From Candidatus Altimarinota bacterium (GTDB taxonomy: Bacteria > Patescibacteriota > Gracilibacteria > JAHISY01), in the NCBI GenBank assembly GCA_028690585.1, contig JAQVAZ010000006.1:1-41711 (forward strand): a DNA stretch of 41,711 bases. Direction: 5' to 3'. Every line of letters begins with the position of its first letter. Positions within the stretch are counted from its first letter, which is position 1. The notes beneath the pieces were generated by a model. That model searched no databases. It saw only the letters and a list, made by a program, of their open reading frames with translations, and was not told where the DNA came from. The position numbers and the translations under genes are program-made. Positions 16,536 through 24,274 of this stretch are shown here, in pieces.

Positions 16536-16955
16536 TTAGATTTTACCTTCATCAAGTATGTGAGAAAGTTTCTCTACATCTTTGACAGTAAGTTTTTGTT
16601 TAAGTTGTTGTTTAGATTTTGGTTTTTGTTTCGTTGGAGTATCTCCAGAAGGAAACTGTAAATCGCCTGCTGACTTCATCCAAATGCGTTTCTTCGCATT
16701 GAGATAACTTTCCAACCACAGCAACACATACTGCACAAAAGGAATTCCGTGAATCTGGAGGAAAGCGACAGCGAGAGTAATGCTACCAAGAATCGCTACT
16801 GGTGGAATCCACACTTCAGGAGTTTGGAATTGGAGAGAGATATAAACCATGTAAGTAATCCCACCACCGATACCACAAGTGATCAGCTGCCTCAGTGTCA
16901 TAAAAGGCAGGATTTTATCCTCGATTTGCACGTTCTGTGGAACTTTGTATTGCAA
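16536..16955 (-). CDS. PrgI family membrane protein
   Basis: 139 residues. Begins YKVPQNVQIEDKILPFMTLRQLITCGIGGG, the PrgI (PF12666) start. Two adjacent hydrophobic helices follow (about 26-45 and 52-72), then FVQYVLLWLESYLNAKKRIW and a charged tail rich in Lys and Gln (KQKPKSKQQLKQKL). In Firmicutes conjugation loci and many CPR genomes, PrgI is paired with a VirB4/TraC protein, as here with the TraC-like domain gene directly downstream. Likely part of a secretion or pilus-like machine at the membrane; the rest of the apparatus is not in the window. Confidence 0.88.
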   Translation of the reverse strand: MQYKVPQNVQIEDKILPFMTLRQLITCGIGGGITYMVYISLQFQTPEVWIPPVAILGSITLAVAFLQIHGIPFVQYVLLWLESYLNAKKRIWMKSAGDLQFPSGDTPTKQKPKSKQQLKQKLTVKDVEKLSHILDEGKI

Positions 16956-17004
16956 TTTAGTTTTAGTTTTTAGATTTAAATCGGGTTATTTTAGCATTTT
17001 TAAG

Positions 17005-19413
17005 CTATTCCAACAAGCTAAGAAGTGAAGCGAATAAACTCGCTGGTTGGAATTTCTTGCCTGCAGCAACGCGCAAACTCTTAGCATATTTCTCACGCAA
17101 CGCAGCTGCCCACTCTACCACTTCTCCATAAGTAACCGTTTTACTTGGGCGGAAATAGCTATCACTATCATCAAGCAGACTATCAACATAAGCCACGCTG
17201 ACAAAACGCGCATACCATGCATCTTTCGCTACATCAGCGAAAGGCTCCGTGGTGTAAACCGCAATCCTTGGATAAAGCGCAGAGATAATAATCTTCACAG
17301 CCTCTGCGCGATTCACTACATCATCAGGATGAAAAGCAAAATTGCTGCGAGGAGAAATCCAGTGGTATTTCACCGCGGTAGAGATATAAGCAGCATTTTT
17401 ATCTTTGAGTTCTACATCGGTAAATTCCTGATAGCGAGGAGAAAGCACTTTTGCTTGTGTCACTTTCACTACCAACTCTGTCAACTCCCCACGCGTAATT
17501 AATTCCGTAGGATTCACCACATCAGTAAAAAGATTATTTTTTTTGAGGTAGGCAAAAGCTGCACTGCTTTTATCTACGGTAACATTTTGATAAAAATCCG
17601 AAGTTTCACCTGAAGCATTTTTGACAGTCAATCTCACACGATAGCTACCCACTGCCGTATAACGATGCGTAGTTTTCACACTGCTGATAAAGCTAGTATC
17701 GAAATTAATATCATTGTCACCATGCGCATCAAAATCCCAACGGTAAGAAAGTTGCCCACCACTTACAGAATAAGTTGTGCTGGCATCAAATTGGAAAGTA
17801 GTATCAAAAGTGCCGACACTTGGAGTCACTGTGAAACCAGCGAGTGGCGCAGAAGTTTGCGCTACGTTTAATTCAACATAAGCGCGGGAAAGCGCATTCG
17901 CGTGATCTCGCACTTCTACGATTGCAACTTTTTTACCAGCAGTGGAATAAGTGTGTGTTTCACTACGAGAAGATTTGAAAGTAGTTTCGAAATTTCCATC
18001 TCCATCGAAATCCCAACGATACTCGAGATTAGTTGTGCCAGTTTGATCATCTTTGGTTCCACTCGCATCGAAGCGAAAAGAAGTAAGGATGCTACCAGTA
18101 GCAGGAGTAACTATCAGCTTCGCGACTGGAGGAGTATTACCGACGATTTCGAGAGAAGCAGTGGCTTCGGCTAAACCACCTTTCTCATCGAGAATCTGTA
18201 ATCCTGGTTTGTATTTTCCTGTTTCAGTGTAAGCGTGTTTCGCAGTTTTGGTTGTGGAGAAAGTGGTATCCCACTCACCATCACCTTCGAAATCCCAGCG
18301 CGCTTGGAGTTTGCCTACGCTTCCATCGGAATCTTTGCTACCACCTGCGCTGAAAGAAAATTCATCGAGTAAAACTCCGAGACTATTTCCCGCAGTGGAA
18401 TTAGTTTGATTCCTCATTGTGAAAATTGCTTCTGGTAAAACATTACCAGCAGCGCCTACAGAAACCGTGCGAAAAGTGCGATCGGTTTTACCAGCAGCAT
18501 TACGCGCTTCGAGAATCGTAGAGAAAACTCCGATGTTTTGGTAAACATGTTGGATGGTATTTGTTGGCGACCAAGCAGTATCAAAAGTCCCATCACCCGC
18601 GAAATCCCAACGATACTCGGTAGCATTGAGAGTTGCACTCGCATCAAGATGCACATTTGTGCCAGCAATGATACTCACTGGCCAAGTTTTAAAACTAGCG
18701 CGTGGTGCATCGGAAGCATTCACGAGAATTCTGCCAATCTTTTTTGTGCGAAGAGAATCATCCTCCTCTCCAATCATGTAATAGCCTTTTTCTGTGCCAA
18801 TCAAACTATTGGTATCACGCGTTTGCACCCAAACCTCTTTGTATCCTGTGGTATCAAAAGTATGGTAAGCAGTGAGAGATTTACTCCAAGCAGTGTCGCA
18901 TTTCGTATCTTTATCCCAATCCCAGCAAACCTCGAGGGAAGCAGTGGGAGTATTGATTTGAGAAAAAGCTTCTACGGTAAAAACGAAACTTGTAGAAGTA
19001 TCACCCTCGTGTGGAGTAACGCTAATTTTGGAAACTGGCGCTTGGTTAATCGATTTAATACTAATTTTTATAGTAGTTTCATCTACAAAACCTTCACTAT
19101 CTTTCACTTGCAAACGCACAGATTCTTCTTTGGAATCAGTGAATTTGTGGGTAGTGGTTGCGCTGCTACTCCAGATACTCCAGCTACCACCGCCGAAATC
19201 CCAACGATAACTAACGCTTTTGCTTCCTTTCGCATCGTGGCTACCAGTAGCATCAAAAGTAATCGATTCGTTTACCGGAGAACTCGTAGAGCTAGCAGTG
19301 AAACTCGCTGTCGGCCCGACATGGCTATCGGAAGCCAATTCCGCTGCATGCGCAGAAGCGAAAATCAGCGCAAACGCGAGGCTCAAAATCCCGACCTTTT
19401 TTAGTATTGACAT
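17005..19413 (-). CDS. exported PKD-repeat protein with C-terminal S-layer homology domains
   Basis: 802 residues. A signal peptide (VGILSLAFALIFASAHAAE) is followed by about six PKD-like Ig domains, recognised by repeated WDF, HxY/F and G.Y cores: YRWDFGGG, CWDWDKDT, YRWDFAGDG, ARWDFEGDG, YRWDFDGDG and YRWDFDAHG. The last ~190 residues are three SLH-type units (LFTDVVNPTELITRGELTELV, FTDVELKDKNAAYISTAV, FADVAKDAWYARFVSVAY), which anchor proteins to cell-wall polymers. A surface or S-layer-associated role is inferred. The ATG at 19413 lies 6 nt after a -10 box, suggesting a leaderless mRNA. Confidence 0.9.
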   Translation of the reverse strand: MSILKKVGILSLAFALIFASAHAAELASDSHVGPTASFTASSTSSPVNESITFDATGSHDAKGSKSVSYRWDFGGGSWSIWSSSATTTHKFTDSKEESVRLQVKDSEGFVDETTIKISIKSINQAPVSKISVTPHEGDTSTSFVFTVEAFSQINTPTASLEVCWDWDKDTKCDTAWSKSLTAYHTFDTTGYKEVWVQTRDTNSLIGTEKGYYMIGEEDDSLRTKKIGRILVNASDAPRASFKTWPVSIIAGTNVHLDASATLNATEYRWDFAGDGTFDTAWSPTNTIQHVYQNIGVFSTILEARNAAGKTDRTFRTVSVGAAGNVLPEAIFTMRNQTNSTAGNSLGVLLDEFSFSAGGSKDSDGSVGKLQARWDFEGDGEWDTTFSTTKTAKHAYTETGKYKPGLQILDEKGGLAEATASLEIVGNTPPVAKLIVTPATGSILTSFRFDASGTKDDQTGTTNLEYRWDFDGDGNFETTFKSSRSETHTYSTAGKKVAIVEVRDHANALSRAYVELNVAQTSAPLAGFTVTPSVGTFDTTFQFDASTTYSVSGGQLSYRWDFDAHGDNDINFDTSFISSVKTTHRYTAVGSYRVRLTVKNASGETSDFYQNVTVDKSSAAFAYLKKNNLFTDVVNPTELITRGELTELVVKVTQAKVLSPRYQEFTDVELKDKNAAYISTAVKYHWISPRSNFAFHPDDVVNRAEAVKIIISALYPRIAVYTTEPFADVAKDAWYARFVSVAYVDSLLDDSDSYFRPSKTVTYGEVVEWAAALREKYAKSLRVAAGKKFQPASLFASLLSLLE

Positions 19414-19419
19414 CAGACC

Positions 19420-19448
19420 ATTTTAGCAGAAAAACGCTGTTTTTTCAA
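19420..19448 (-). promoter_or_regulatory. promoter of the PKD/SLH gene (leaderless spacing)
   Basis: Minus strand: TTGAAA (19443-19448), 17 bp, TAAAAT (19420-19425), preceded by TGC as an extended -10. Only 6 bases separate the -10 box from the ATG. Confidence 0.75.
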
Positions 19449-19493
19449 GCTCTCAGAGAGAGAAAACAGCTTACTTTGGAGGAAAAACCTGCT

Positions 19494-19546
19494 GTCATTC
19501 CCGCCACTAAGTGGCCACCTTGTGGCGAATGTGGGAATCCAGAAAT
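19494..19546 (+). repeat. GTCATTCCCGC-type palindromic repeat, copy 3 with enlarged loop
   Basis: Outer GTCATTCCC and GGGAATCCAG are kept, but the loop is expanded to hold CGCCAC...GTGGCG around AAGTGGCCACCTT. The variable interior with constant ends is a pattern shared with the second repeat family. Confidence 0.75.
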
Positions 19547-19553
19547 TAAAAAC

Positions 19554-19687
19554 TTTTTTCTTCGAGTAAGCAAAGCGCATCGAGAAGTTTTATTTCTCTA
19601 AATTCTCGATTCGGCACTTAATGCCTCACTCGAATAAAAAGATTAGAAACTTAATCCTTAATCCTTATTTCTTAATTCTTAATCCTG
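19554..19687 (+). repeat. TTCGAG nested hairpin repeat with TTAATCC tandem
   Basis: Outer TTCGAGT (19561-19567) pairs with ACTCGAA (19627-19633); inner ATCGAGAA pairs with TTCTCGAT. Tandem CTTAATCC/TTAATTC units (19650-19687) continue to the stop codon of the HIT gene. Confidence 0.78.
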
Positions 19688-19688
19688 A

Positions 19689-20027
19689 CTAAATCTCCCC
19701 TGCTGGTTTTTCCCAACCACCGAGAAGATGGAGATGCAGATGAAAAATGATTTGCCCACCTTCTTTTCCTACATTGAAAATCAATTTGTAACCGGCTAAA
19801 TGCCTTTGCTCAGCCAGTTTCTTCGCAACAAAAACCATATGCGAAACCAAATCTGCATCAGCTTCTTCTAAATCTGCTACTGAGGAAATATGCTTCTTGG
19901 GAATCACGAGAATATGCAGCGGCGCTTTGGGGTAAATATCTTGAAAAGCCACCACTCTCTCATCTTCGTATTCCACACTAGCGGGAGATCTGCCGGCTGC
20001 GATTTCGCAAAAGATGCATTCACTCAT
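19689..20027 (-). CDS. HIT family nucleotide-binding protein
   Basis: 112 residues. Starts at MSECIFCEIAAGR, where the CxxC pair is the zinc half-site typical of HINT-type proteins; the longer frame up to 20162 overlaps GAPDH on the other strand and is not family-like. Other features: VVAFQDIYPKAPLHILVIPKKHI and the histidine triad HLHLHLLGGW near residue 97. The family hydrolyses nucleotide phosphoramidates or related adenylates. It is divergently transcribed from the GAPDH gene with about 90 bases between starts. Confidence 0.95.
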   Translation of the reverse strand: MSECIFCEIAAGRSPASVEYEDERVVAFQDIYPKAPLHILVIPKKHISSVADLEEADADLVSHMVFVAKKLAEQRHLAGYKLIFNVGKEGGQIIFHLHLHLLGGWEKPAGEI

Positions 20028-20120
20028 AGGGGTAGCGTTAGTTGAGCAAATTTTAGTGGCTTTTCGAGGAAAAGGAAAAAAGCTACACTCTTGAGGCTTT
20101 CTATTTAACTTTCCCCCAAA

Positions 20121-21131
20121 ATGAAAATCGCTATCAACGGATTCGGAAGAATCGGCCGACAAACTCTCCGCGCAATTTTTGCCAAAGATTCCGCGCTGCT
20201 GGAAGTAGTTGCGATAAATGATTTAGTGCCAGCCGAAACTCTCGCGCATCTTTTTGAGTTTGATTCCGTATACGGCAGATTCGATGGAGTGGTAGGAGTA
20301 AAAGGAGATATGCTGATGGTAAATGGAAAAGCAATCAAAGTTTTGGCTGCAAAGAATCCAGCAGAGTTGCCTTGGAAAGATCTCGGAGTAGAAGTAGTAA
20401 TCGAATCAACTGGATTTTTTACCGATAAAACAAGTGCTAGCGCGCATCTCACCGCTGGCGCAAAAGTGGTAATCATCTCCGCGCCAGGCAAAGAAATGGA
20501 TGGCACTTTTGTGAGAGGTGTGAATTGCGATAGCTTCGATCCAAAAACCCAACACGTCATCAGCAACGCAAGTTGCACCACCAACTGCCTCGCGCCAGTC
20601 GCCAAAGTTTTGGAAGAAAATTTTGGAATTGTGAAGGGATTGATGACAACCACGCATGCTTACACTTCCGACCAGCGCTTGATTGATTCTCCACACAAAG
20701 ATCCACGCCGAAGCCGCGCTGCTGCGCTGAATATCATCCCCACTTCCACTGGCGCTGCGAAAGCGGTGGGAGAAGTATTGCCAATGCTGAAAGGAAAACT
20801 CACTGGGATTTCTCTCCGAGTGCCAACTCCGACAGTTTCCGTGGTGGATTTCGTAGCGGAGCTTAAGAAAAATGTAACCGTGGAGGAAGTGAATGCTGCG
20901 CTGAAACTTGCTTCAGAAAGTCAGCTAAAAAATATTCTAGGATTTGAAACTCGCCCACTAGTTTCTTCTGATTATATTTCAGATGCGAGAAGTAGCATCG
21001 TCGATGCGCCAAATACAATGGTGGTGGGAGACAACATGGTGAAAGTCATCGCTTGGTATGACAACGAATGGGGCTACAGCAACCGCTTGATGGAAATGGC
21101 TGAATTGGCTGCTGCGCGATTGAATAAATAA
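20121..21131 (+). CDS. gap: glyceraldehyde-3-phosphate dehydrogenase, type I
   Basis: Oxidises G3P to 1,3-bisphosphoglycerate with NAD(P) and phosphate. 336 residues. The N-terminal NAD fold MKIAINGFGRIGRQTLRAI, the catalytic SNASCTTNCLAPVAKV with the active cysteine near 153, the HAYTSDQRLIDSPHKDPRRSRAAA loop, TGAAKAVGEVLP, and the C-terminal WYDNEWGYSNRLMEM are complete. No pgk or tpi nearby; pgi is at 27519, so glycolysis genes are scattered. TACACT at 20084-20089 is a candidate -10 box without a clear -35. The ATG follows TTCCCCCAAA, no Shine-Dalgarno motif. Confidence 0.97.
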   Translation: MKIAINGFGRIGRQTLRAIFAKDSALLEVVAINDLVPAETLAHLFEFDSVYGRFDGVVGVKGDMLMVNGKAIKVLAAKNPAELPWKDLGVEVVIESTGFFTDKTSASAHLTAGAKVVIISAPGKEMDGTFVRGVNCDSFDPKTQHVISNASCTTNCLAPVAKVLEENFGIVKGLMTTTHAYTSDQRLIDSPHKDPRRSRAAALNIIPTSTGAAKAVGEVLPMLKGKLTGISLRVPTPTVSVVDFVAELKKNVTVEEVNAALKLASESQLKNILGFETRPLVSSDYISDARSSIVDAPNTMVVGDNMVKVIAWYDNEWGYSNRLMEMAELAAARLNK

Positions 21132-21156
21132 TCATCAGCCTTCTTCTCATCTAAAA

Positions 21157-21291
21157 CTTTTTTCTTCAAGTAAGTGAATCTGATTCGAGAAGTTTGTGTT
21201 ATTTAATTTTTGGATTCCCACCTTCACTCCAAAAACAGGCAGTCGCGGGAAAAACAACTAGAGAAATTCCTGCTTTATCCTTTATTCTTCT
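21157..21291 (+). repeat. degenerate TTCTTCAAGT/GATTCGAGAAG arm and TTATTC tandem
   Basis: 21157-21196 resembles one arm of the TTCGAG repeat family with substitutions. 21273-21291 has CTTTATCC/TTTATTC units reaching the stop codon of the penicillin-binding protein gene. No coding potential is seen in between. Confidence 0.5.
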
Positions 21292-23691
21292 TTACTTCAC
21301 TTCCTCTGGTGGAATCGCAAAGTAATTCTTCAGCAACTCTTCTGTCACCGCGCGGAAAATCACACCCGCTGTGGCTTCTCCCCACTCTGTGCCACGCGGT
21401 TTATCCACCTTACAAATCATGATGAATTTCGCATCAGTGGCTGGCGCATAACCTCCGAAAGTAGCAATCGTAGTTCCGATATCATTCAACGCGAAACCTG
21501 CTTTGGAATAAGTTTGGCTAGTGCCAGTTTTGCCACCAACGAAGTAGCCTGGAATATTCGCGCGAATCGCATAACCATTCCTTACTGAGGAAATCAGGAT
21601 TTGAGAAATCTCCGCGGAAGTTTCCTCATCAATAACTCTGCGAATAGTTTTTGGCTCAGTTTTGATGATTTGCCCACTTGGAAGAATTTCTTTATCCACG
21701 ATGTAAGGTTTCATAAGCAATCCTCCATTCGCCAGCGCGGAGTAAGCGGAAGCCATCTGGAAAAGATTCACTGTGATGCCTTGCCCGAAGCCTTTGGTGA
21801 CAAGCTCGGATTCAGTCCACTTGGTGTAATTCGCGAAGTAACCCGGATCTTCTCCTTCGAATTCCACATCGGTTCTTTCGCCGAAACCAAACTTCTTGAG
21901 ATAATCGTAGAAAGTTGCGCGGCCCAGCTTTTGCGCTACGAAAGTCATTCCGATATTCGAGCTATGCTCGATAATCTCAGTCATCGTTTCAAATCCCCAA
22001 TATTTACCCAGCGCATTTTTGATTGTGATTGGCTTACCCCGCAGCATCTCATCCAGTTGCACCGGCCCGTTATATTTACCGCGCGAAGTAGGAGTTACTT
22101 CTCCCGCATCCAGTGCCATCGACATTACGATTGGCTTGAAAACGGAGCCAGGCTCATAAGGTGAAGTGCCAGCGCGCAGCGCGAAGACTCCTTCTCCAGT
22201 GCGATTCTTGAAAATCATCTTCTTGGTCGGCTGCTCAGCTTTATCGTATTCTGTATAAACTGGGAAATAGTAACCGTTTCGAATGATGTATTCGTAATCG
22301 TATTGGGTTACTGGTTTTTCACCCTCAGGAGTTTCCCAAGTAACCTCTTTTTCCTCTTGCACATTTCCCGCTGCATCTACCCATTTTTTGATATTTTCTT
22401 TTTTGATTAAATCTTCTCTCTCATAAACCGCGCTGTAATTATTTGGATCGAAGGTTGGATAATGCGCTAGCGCGAGAATCGCACCCGTGTGTGGATCCAT
22501 CACAATCACCTGCCCGCTATCTGCGCGTTGATTATCTACCACTTGTTTCAAGCTGGTTTCCACCATCGTTTGAATCGCGCGATCGATAGTAAGCACCAAA
22601 CTTTCTCCATCTTGCGCATTTTGAATAGTGATATCTCCTACAGTAATTTGGCGATTAAATGGATCGACTTGAGTGCGGCGCAAACCGTTTTTGCCAGCCA
22701 AAGCATCGTTGAATTTTCCTTCGATACCATACACACCTTTTTCATCGTGATCTAGAAATCCCACTACTTGCGCAGCCAAACTTCCCTCTGGATAAACTCT
22801 CCGATACTCAGGAATCGAACCCACTCCACGAATCGCCAGCTTCTCAATCTTATCGCGGATATCAGGTGAAACCTTATTGGCTAGCATCGCATAGCGCACT
22901 TTCTTCCTCACCATCAGCGGATAGATATCTTTGTAATCTTTTCCGAGAATTGTTGCGAGTTTTATAGCAGTATCATCAGGATTATCAATTAGCGTAGGAT
23001 TGATAACTAGCATTCCACTCTCCACACTCACCCCAGGTAAAAAAGCTTCAGTAACTACCTTCAGCGCATCATCAGGAATATCGTGTAACTCTCTTCGCAC
23101 CACATCTTTAGTTGTGAATTTTTGGATGAGGTAATTGCGATATGTTGCTTCATCACTAAGTATCGGAGTAGCAGCTGTGCTTTGGTTTTCTTCTCCTGTG
23201 TTGGTAGGCTGAGCTTCTGGAGTTGAGACTGCAGCATCAGCAGTTGCTACTTTCTCACCTTCTGCAGATACTACTTGTGTTGGTTTTGTAGGTGCTATTT
23301 TTTTTGCGGCTGTTTTATCATCTTCATCACTTTTATTCGCTTGCTGCTTCGCTTGCCATAGCATAGGGAAAAGCGTATCTAGCACTTTCGTTTCGCTACC
23401 ATCAGCTAGCAGCATCGGATCAATAAAAATCGTGTAAGTAGTGGAATTTTGCGCAAGCGGAAAAAGCTCATCGGTGCGATAATCCCGCGCATAGATGTTT
23501 CCGCGCTTCGCTGGCAAAACCACACCACGCGAATTTTGCTCATCAGAGAGTTTGCGGTAATCATCCGCATGCATGATTTGGAGATAACCTAATCTCGCGC
23601 AAATCACAGCGAAAAACACAATCGCTGCATAAAACAAAACCTGAAACCGATCCATCGTGAAGCGTGACCGATTGCGAAAACTCTCCTGCAT
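21292..23691 (-). CDS. penicillin-binding protein 2 / FtsI-type peptidoglycan transpeptidase
   Basis: 799 residues, class B PBP. An N-terminal membrane anchor (FQVLFYAAIVFFAVICARLGYL) is followed by NSRGVVLPAKRGNIYARD, the dimerisation domain typical of PBP2/FtsI. The transpeptidase domain has GSVFKP (Ser near 514, Lys near 517), SSN (near 576) and KTGTSQ (near 720). Between about residues 118 and 185 lies a Lys, Glu, Ala and Thr-rich low-complexity insert (NKSDEDDKTAAKKIAPTK and further) within the pedestal region, similar in style to the loop of AtpB. Crosslinks wall peptides at division or elongation; which of the two cannot be told here. Confidence 0.93.
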   Translation of the reverse strand: MQESFRNRSRFTMDRFQVLFYAAIVFFAVICARLGYLQIMHADDYRKLSDEQNSRGVVLPAKRGNIYARDYRTDELFPLAQNSTTYTIFIDPMLLADGSETKVLDTLFPMLWQAKQQANKSDEDDKTAAKKIAPTKPTQVVSAEGEKVATADAAVSTPEAQPTNTGEENQSTAATPILSDEATYRNYLIQKFTTKDVVRRELHDIPDDALKVVTEAFLPGVSVESGMLVINPTLIDNPDDTAIKLATILGKDYKDIYPLMVRKKVRYAMLANKVSPDIRDKIEKLAIRGVGSIPEYRRVYPEGSLAAQVVGFLDHDEKGVYGIEGKFNDALAGKNGLRRTQVDPFNRQITVGDITIQNAQDGESLVLTIDRAIQTMVETSLKQVVDNQRADSGQVIVMDPHTGAILALAHYPTFDPNNYSAVYEREDLIKKENIKKWVDAAGNVQEEKEVTWETPEGEKPVTQYDYEYIIRNGYYFPVYTEYDKAEQPTKKMIFKNRTGEGVFALRAGTSPYEPGSVFKPIVMSMALDAGEVTPTSRGKYNGPVQLDEMLRGKPITIKNALGKYWGFETMTEIIEHSSNIGMTFVAQKLGRATFYDYLKKFGFGERTDVEFEGEDPGYFANYTKWTESELVTKGFGQGITVNLFQMASAYSALANGGLLMKPYIVDKEILPSGQIIKTEPKTIRRVIDEETSAEISQILISSVRNGYAIRANIPGYFVGGKTGTSQTYSKAGFALNDIGTTIATFGGYAPATDAKFIMICKVDKPRGTEWGEATAGVIFRAVTEELLKNYFAIPPEEVK

Positions 23692-23701
23692 AGCGGAGGG
23701 A

Positions 23702-23730
23702 AGTGTAGCGAATTATTCCTCCCGCTTCAA
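23702..23730 (-). promoter_or_regulatory. promoter of the penicillin-binding protein gene
   Basis: Minus strand: TTGAAG (23725-23730), exactly 17 bp, TACACT (23702-23707); 10 bases to the ATG. It lies across the end of the upstream hypothetical gene, so the PBP gene need not depend on read-through. Confidence 0.65.
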
Positions 23731-24156
23731 AGTAGCTGCTGTTTCTCTCCTTTCTTTATCAAAGAGATTCCAAACATCAAGCTCTCTTGCTGCAAAACTA
23801 GCCTCAAATTCCTCACGAGCAGCTGCACTTATCCGCATTGATTCTTCAACTAAAGAATGAAATGAAGCTGACTCCAGAGGCGGTAAATCCAACTGCTGCC
23901 CAAGCTCATAGTTTAAGCATTTTTCTCTCAATCGAGAGAAAGTGTAATAGTGTATTGGATTGATACCGTTATGAGGTTTACGCTTCACGCAAAGCACAAT
24001 CTCTCCATTAGTAACCCAAGCAAAAGTCACATCAATTATGCTAGGAAAAACTTGCATTGCAACTTTGCGAAGCGCAGCAATCATCTCAAACTCTTCTGGG
24101 AAAAGAGTAGTTTCTTTTATAATTCTCGGTGGTTGGAATTCGTTAACTTCTGGCAT
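23713..24156 (-). CDS. hypothetical protein, 147 aa
   Basis: Not recognised. The start MPEVNEFQPPRIIKE at 24156 is preferred over the ATG at 24180, because the latter overlaps a -10 box belonging to a good TTGACA promoter. A beta-rich middle (PSIIDVTFAWVTNGEIVLCVKRKP) is followed by a helical half with many Glu, Ala and Arg (SLVEESMRISAAAREEFEASFAARELDVW). There is no signal peptide or membrane segment. The gene lies just upstream of the PBP gene on the same strand, with about 20 bases between them. A functional link is unproven. Confidence 0.6.
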   Translation of the reverse strand: MPEVNEFQPPRIIKETTLFPEEFEMIAALRKVAMQVFPSIIDVTFAWVTNGEIVLCVKRKPHNGINPIHYYTFSRLREKCLNYELGQQLDLPPLESASFHSLVEESMRISAAAREEFEASFAARELDVWNLFDKERRETAATLKREE

Positions 24157-24171
24157 AATTAATAGTGCAAG

Positions 24172-24200
24172 ATTCTGCATCTTTATTTTACATTTGTCAA
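24172..24200 (-). promoter_or_regulatory. promoter of the 147-aa hypothetical gene
   Basis: Minus strand: consensus TTGACA (24195-24200), 17 bp, CAGAAT (24172-24177). It decides the start codon of the gene at 24156. Confidence 0.65.
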
Positions 24201-24236
24201 TTCTAAGAATTCCGTAACTTTTTATTTCTCTCTAAT

Positions 24237-24267
24237 TTGAAGCTTTTTCAAGAAGTTTTGCTAAACT
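24237..24267 (+). promoter_or_regulatory. lepA promoter (leaderless spacing)
   Basis: Extended -10 TGC-TAAACT (24262-24267) with 7 bases to the GTG start at 24275. A TTGAAG at 24237-24242 is the best -35 candidate but gives a long 19-bp spacer. Confidence 0.55.
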
Positions 24268-24274
24268 CCTCCGC

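Noticed and set aside
18538-19404. 288-codon plus-strand frame opposite the PKD protein gene
   Set aside because: Antisense shadow of a repetitive PKD/SLH coding sequence; no initiation signals.
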